Shown here piece after piece: positions 62,302-64,000 of a DNA stretch of 64,000 nt. The DNA is from Thermohalobaculum sp039030715 (GTDB lineage: Bacteria; Pseudomonadota; Alphaproteobacteria; Rhodobacterales; Rhodobacteraceae): contig JBCCDU010000012.1 in the NCBI GenBank assembly GCA_039030715.1, positions 6,007 through 70,006 on the forward strand, given 5' to 3'. The notes under the pieces are model-generated. The model was not told where the DNA came from. It did no database searches and saw only the letters and a list, made by a program, of their open reading frames with translations. The position numbers and the translations under genes were made by a program. Numbering within the stretch: the first letter of the stretch is position 1; every line of letters starts with the position of its first letter.

Positions 62302-63165
62302 ATGATGCGCTCTGTCCTGCCCGTCTTGACCATCCTGATAGCACTGATCGCGCTCTGGTATGCGGGTGCCGTGTTGCTGAATGCGCAGTGGGAGCGGGAT
62401 CAGGCGGAACGCGCCGGCACCACGATCACATGGGCTGAGATAATTCCAAAGACCATGAGCCAGGAACGCCCGGTCCTGCCCGCACCCCATCAGGTGGCGG
62501 GCGAGATCTGGAAGACCACCGTCGAGAAGAAGATCACATCGAAACGTAGCCTCGTCTATCATGGATGGATCACGCTTTCGGCCACGCTCTTGGGCTTTGC
62601 CATGGGCGTGGCTCTTGGCATTCTCCTTTCGGTTGGGATCGTGCATTCCAGGGCAATGGACCTCAGCGTCATGCCTTGGGTGATCGCCAGCCAGACCATC
62701 CCGATCCTGGCGATTGCGCCGATGATCATCGTGGTGCTTTACAACATCGGAATATCGGGTCTGATCGCGAAAGCCTCGATCTCGGCCTATCTCAGCTTCT
62801 TCCCTGTCGTGGTCGGTATGGTGAAGGGGCTACGCAGCCCCGATGCCATACAGCTTGACCTGATGCGGACCTATAACGCCAGCCGCTGGCAGACCTTCTG
62901 GAAACTGCGCTGGCCCGCCTCGCTGCCCTATCTCTTCCCCTCGCTGAAGATCGCCATAGCGATTGCCCTGGTGGGTGCGATTATCGGAGAGCTGCCCACC
63001 GGCGCCCAGGGCGGGTTCGGGGCAAGAATGCTGAATGGCAGCTATTACGGTCAGGTCCTAATCATCTGGTCCGCCCTGATCGGGTCTGCCATCTGTGCAG
63101 GATTGCTGGTCACATTGGTTGGATTGATGCAGCGCCTAACCCTTCGCAAGCCAGGTGGCGCATGA
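62302..63165 (+). CDS. ABC transporter permease
   Basis: 287 aa from the ATG at 62302 (62305 is an alternative), with GGGAAGGG upstream. A signal-anchor-like helix near 4-24 is followed by a BPD_transp_1 domain of five to six helices and the EAA-type loop (VKGLRSPDAIQLDLMRTYNA, then SRWQTFWKLRWPASLPYLFP). It belongs to the SsuC/ThiX-like permeases and pairs with the ATPase encoded upstream. The next permease overlaps by 4 bases. Confidence 0.9.
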   Translation: MMRSVLPVLTILIALIALWYAGAVLLNAQWERDQAERAGTTITWAEIIPKTMSQERPVLPAPHQVAGEIWKTTVEKKITSKRSLVYHGWITLSATLLGFAMGVALGILLSVGIVHSRAMDLSVMPWVIASQTIPILAIAPMIIVVLYNIGISGLIAKASISAYLSFFPVVVGMVKGLRSPDAIQLDLMRTYNASRWQTFWKLRWPASLPYLFPSLKIAIAIALVGAIIGELPTGAQGGFGARMLNGSYYGQVLIIWSALIGSAICAGLLVTLVGLMQRLTLRKPGGA

Positions 63166-63935
63166 GCGAAGCCGGGGCGAACTGGACTGCGTTGGGCGTT
63201 GCTCTGATCGGCGTGCTGGGGCTAGCGGGTTTCACTCTTGCCCTGCTGCCGGGCGCGGACGAACACATGCCCGCCCATGGCTGGGTCGCGCTGATCGGCA
63301 CCTGGATATTGGCCTGGCGCCTGGTCGATGTGATCGCCAAGCGCTTTTCGACAGGGCGGCTTGGTACAATCGGGGCGGCGGCAAGCTTTGGCCTCACACT
63401 GCTATTGATCTGGGAGGCGATGACCCGCGGTCTCGGCGTGCCGCCGGTCATCCTGCCGCCACCGTCAATGATAGGTGCCGCAATCGCGGCAAATATCCCG
63501 ATGCTCTGGGCCGATTTCGTGCAGACGGTCATCCGCTCGGTCCTGCCAGGCTTTGCGATGGGATGCGGAGCGGCCTTTCTTGTGGCCATCGCGATCGATC
63601 GATCGCCGTTTCTGCAACGCGGGCTGGTGCCTGTGGCGAATATGGCGGCTGCGCTGCCCATTGTGGGGATCGCGCCGATCATGGTGATGTGGTTCGGGTT
63701 CGACTGGCATTCGAAAGCCGCTGTCGTGGTGCTGATGACCTTCTTTCCGATGCTGGTCAACACCATGCAGGGGCTGGCTGCGGCCGACCGGATGCAGGGG
63801 GATCTGATGCGGACCTATGCGGCCTCGTACTGGCAGACGCTTTGGCTGTTGCGTCTGCCCGCCGCTGTCTTTTTGCCTCGGTTATTATTCTTGCCTGAAT
63901 ATATTCTTTGGCCGTTTTTCCTATTTTGGATTTGA
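63162..63935 (+). pseudogene. Second ABC permease, C-terminally truncated
   Basis: 257 aa as read. The first part is a normal BPD permease with five or more helices and an EAA loop (LAAADRMQGDLMRTYAASYW, then QTLWLLRLPAA). Directly afterwards the normal closing helices are replaced by VFLPRLLFLPEYILWPFFLF. The change coincides with the AT-rich shift at about 63870. Related permeases continue about 60-70 residues beyond the EAA loop. I take it as disrupted by an insertion or rearrangement, though an assembly join cannot be excluded. Confidence 0.7.
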
Positions 63936-64000
63936 TCGTACGGTTTAAATGATCGGGGGTGATATGAAGCTGACCGGCATAAAAGTTGGTGGCATGTTCC
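63870..64000. other. AT-rich junction sequence at window end
   Basis: From about 63870 the base composition falls well below that of the surrounding genes. An ATG at 63964 with GGGGGTGAT upstream opens a frame (MKLTGIKVGGMF) that leaves the window. Probably the left edge of an inserted element; its identity is not visible here. Confidence 0.5.

Overview
The window looks like chromosomal DNA of an alphaproteobacterium, most likely Rhodobacteraceae (Roseobacter group). This is inferred from high GC, dense gene packing with many 1-8 bp overlaps, and the gene set: DUF2125, DUF1285, DUF1499 and Hint proteins, a heterotetrameric sarcosine oxidase cluster next to a dimethylglycine dehydrogenase-like flavoprotein, class I lysyl-tRNA synthetase, UbiK, and TamA-TamB. 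No rRNA, CRISPR array or complete mobile element is present.

Layout. 1-4155 (minus): a tightly overlapping MoxR ATPase / two exported unknowns / DUF58 / DUF4159 operon. 4239-8214: DUF1285, a nitrilase-type hydrolase, a MATE transporter and a 2OG-Fe(II) oxygenase-like protein. 8385-14273: an acyl-CoA divergon, with two hotdog thioesterases on one side and a MerR regulator, acyl-CoA dehydrogenase and FadB-type bifunctional enzyme on the other; two MerR-type operators lie between. 14280-21758: an Arg-rich repeat lipoprotein, a P450, a DUF1499 lipoprotein, a Rieske oxygenase with a small partner, a Hint protein, and a glycosyltransferase/sulfotransferase pair. 21896-31433: a LysM-TRAP binding protein fusion, DUF2125, TamA and TamB. 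31434-31733: a cloverleaf-like inverted-repeat element. 31734-40211: aroQ, then the methylated-glycine catabolic cluster (dimethylglycine dehydrogenase-like gene, soxB, soxD, soxA, soxG), in which inverted copies of one intergenic repeat bracket soxB-soxD. 40212-44108: a multi-arm inverted-repeat spacer, lysK, TerB, IS3 remnants, a truncated HTH gene and tRNA-Arg(CCT). 44225-52750: ubiK, ybjN-like, proC, csaA-like, an AAA ATPase, an EnvZ-like histidine kinase, an MBL hydrolase, M48 peptidase and DUF898. 52843-55565: an enolase-superfamily enzyme and a GMC oxidoreductase.

55685-63935 is a reductive pyrimidine/hydantoin degradation and uptake locus: a RutR-like TetR regulator with a near-consensus RutR operator, an N-carbamoyl hydrolase, dihydropyrimidinase, and an ABC transporter (ATPase and two permeases). 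Two apparently foreign genes, a CdiI-like immunity gene and a Zn-protease-like gene, sit among them. The second permease loses its C-terminus at about 63870, where the sequence becomes AT-rich, suggesting an insertion junction.

The most notable unexplained items are the cloverleaf-like element at 31509-31624, the inverted repeats inside the sarcosine oxidase operon, the multi-arm spacer at 40222-40424, the immunity-like gene inside the pyrimidine operon, and the LysM-TRAP fusion. Family assignments come from reading the sequence only; no database search was run.
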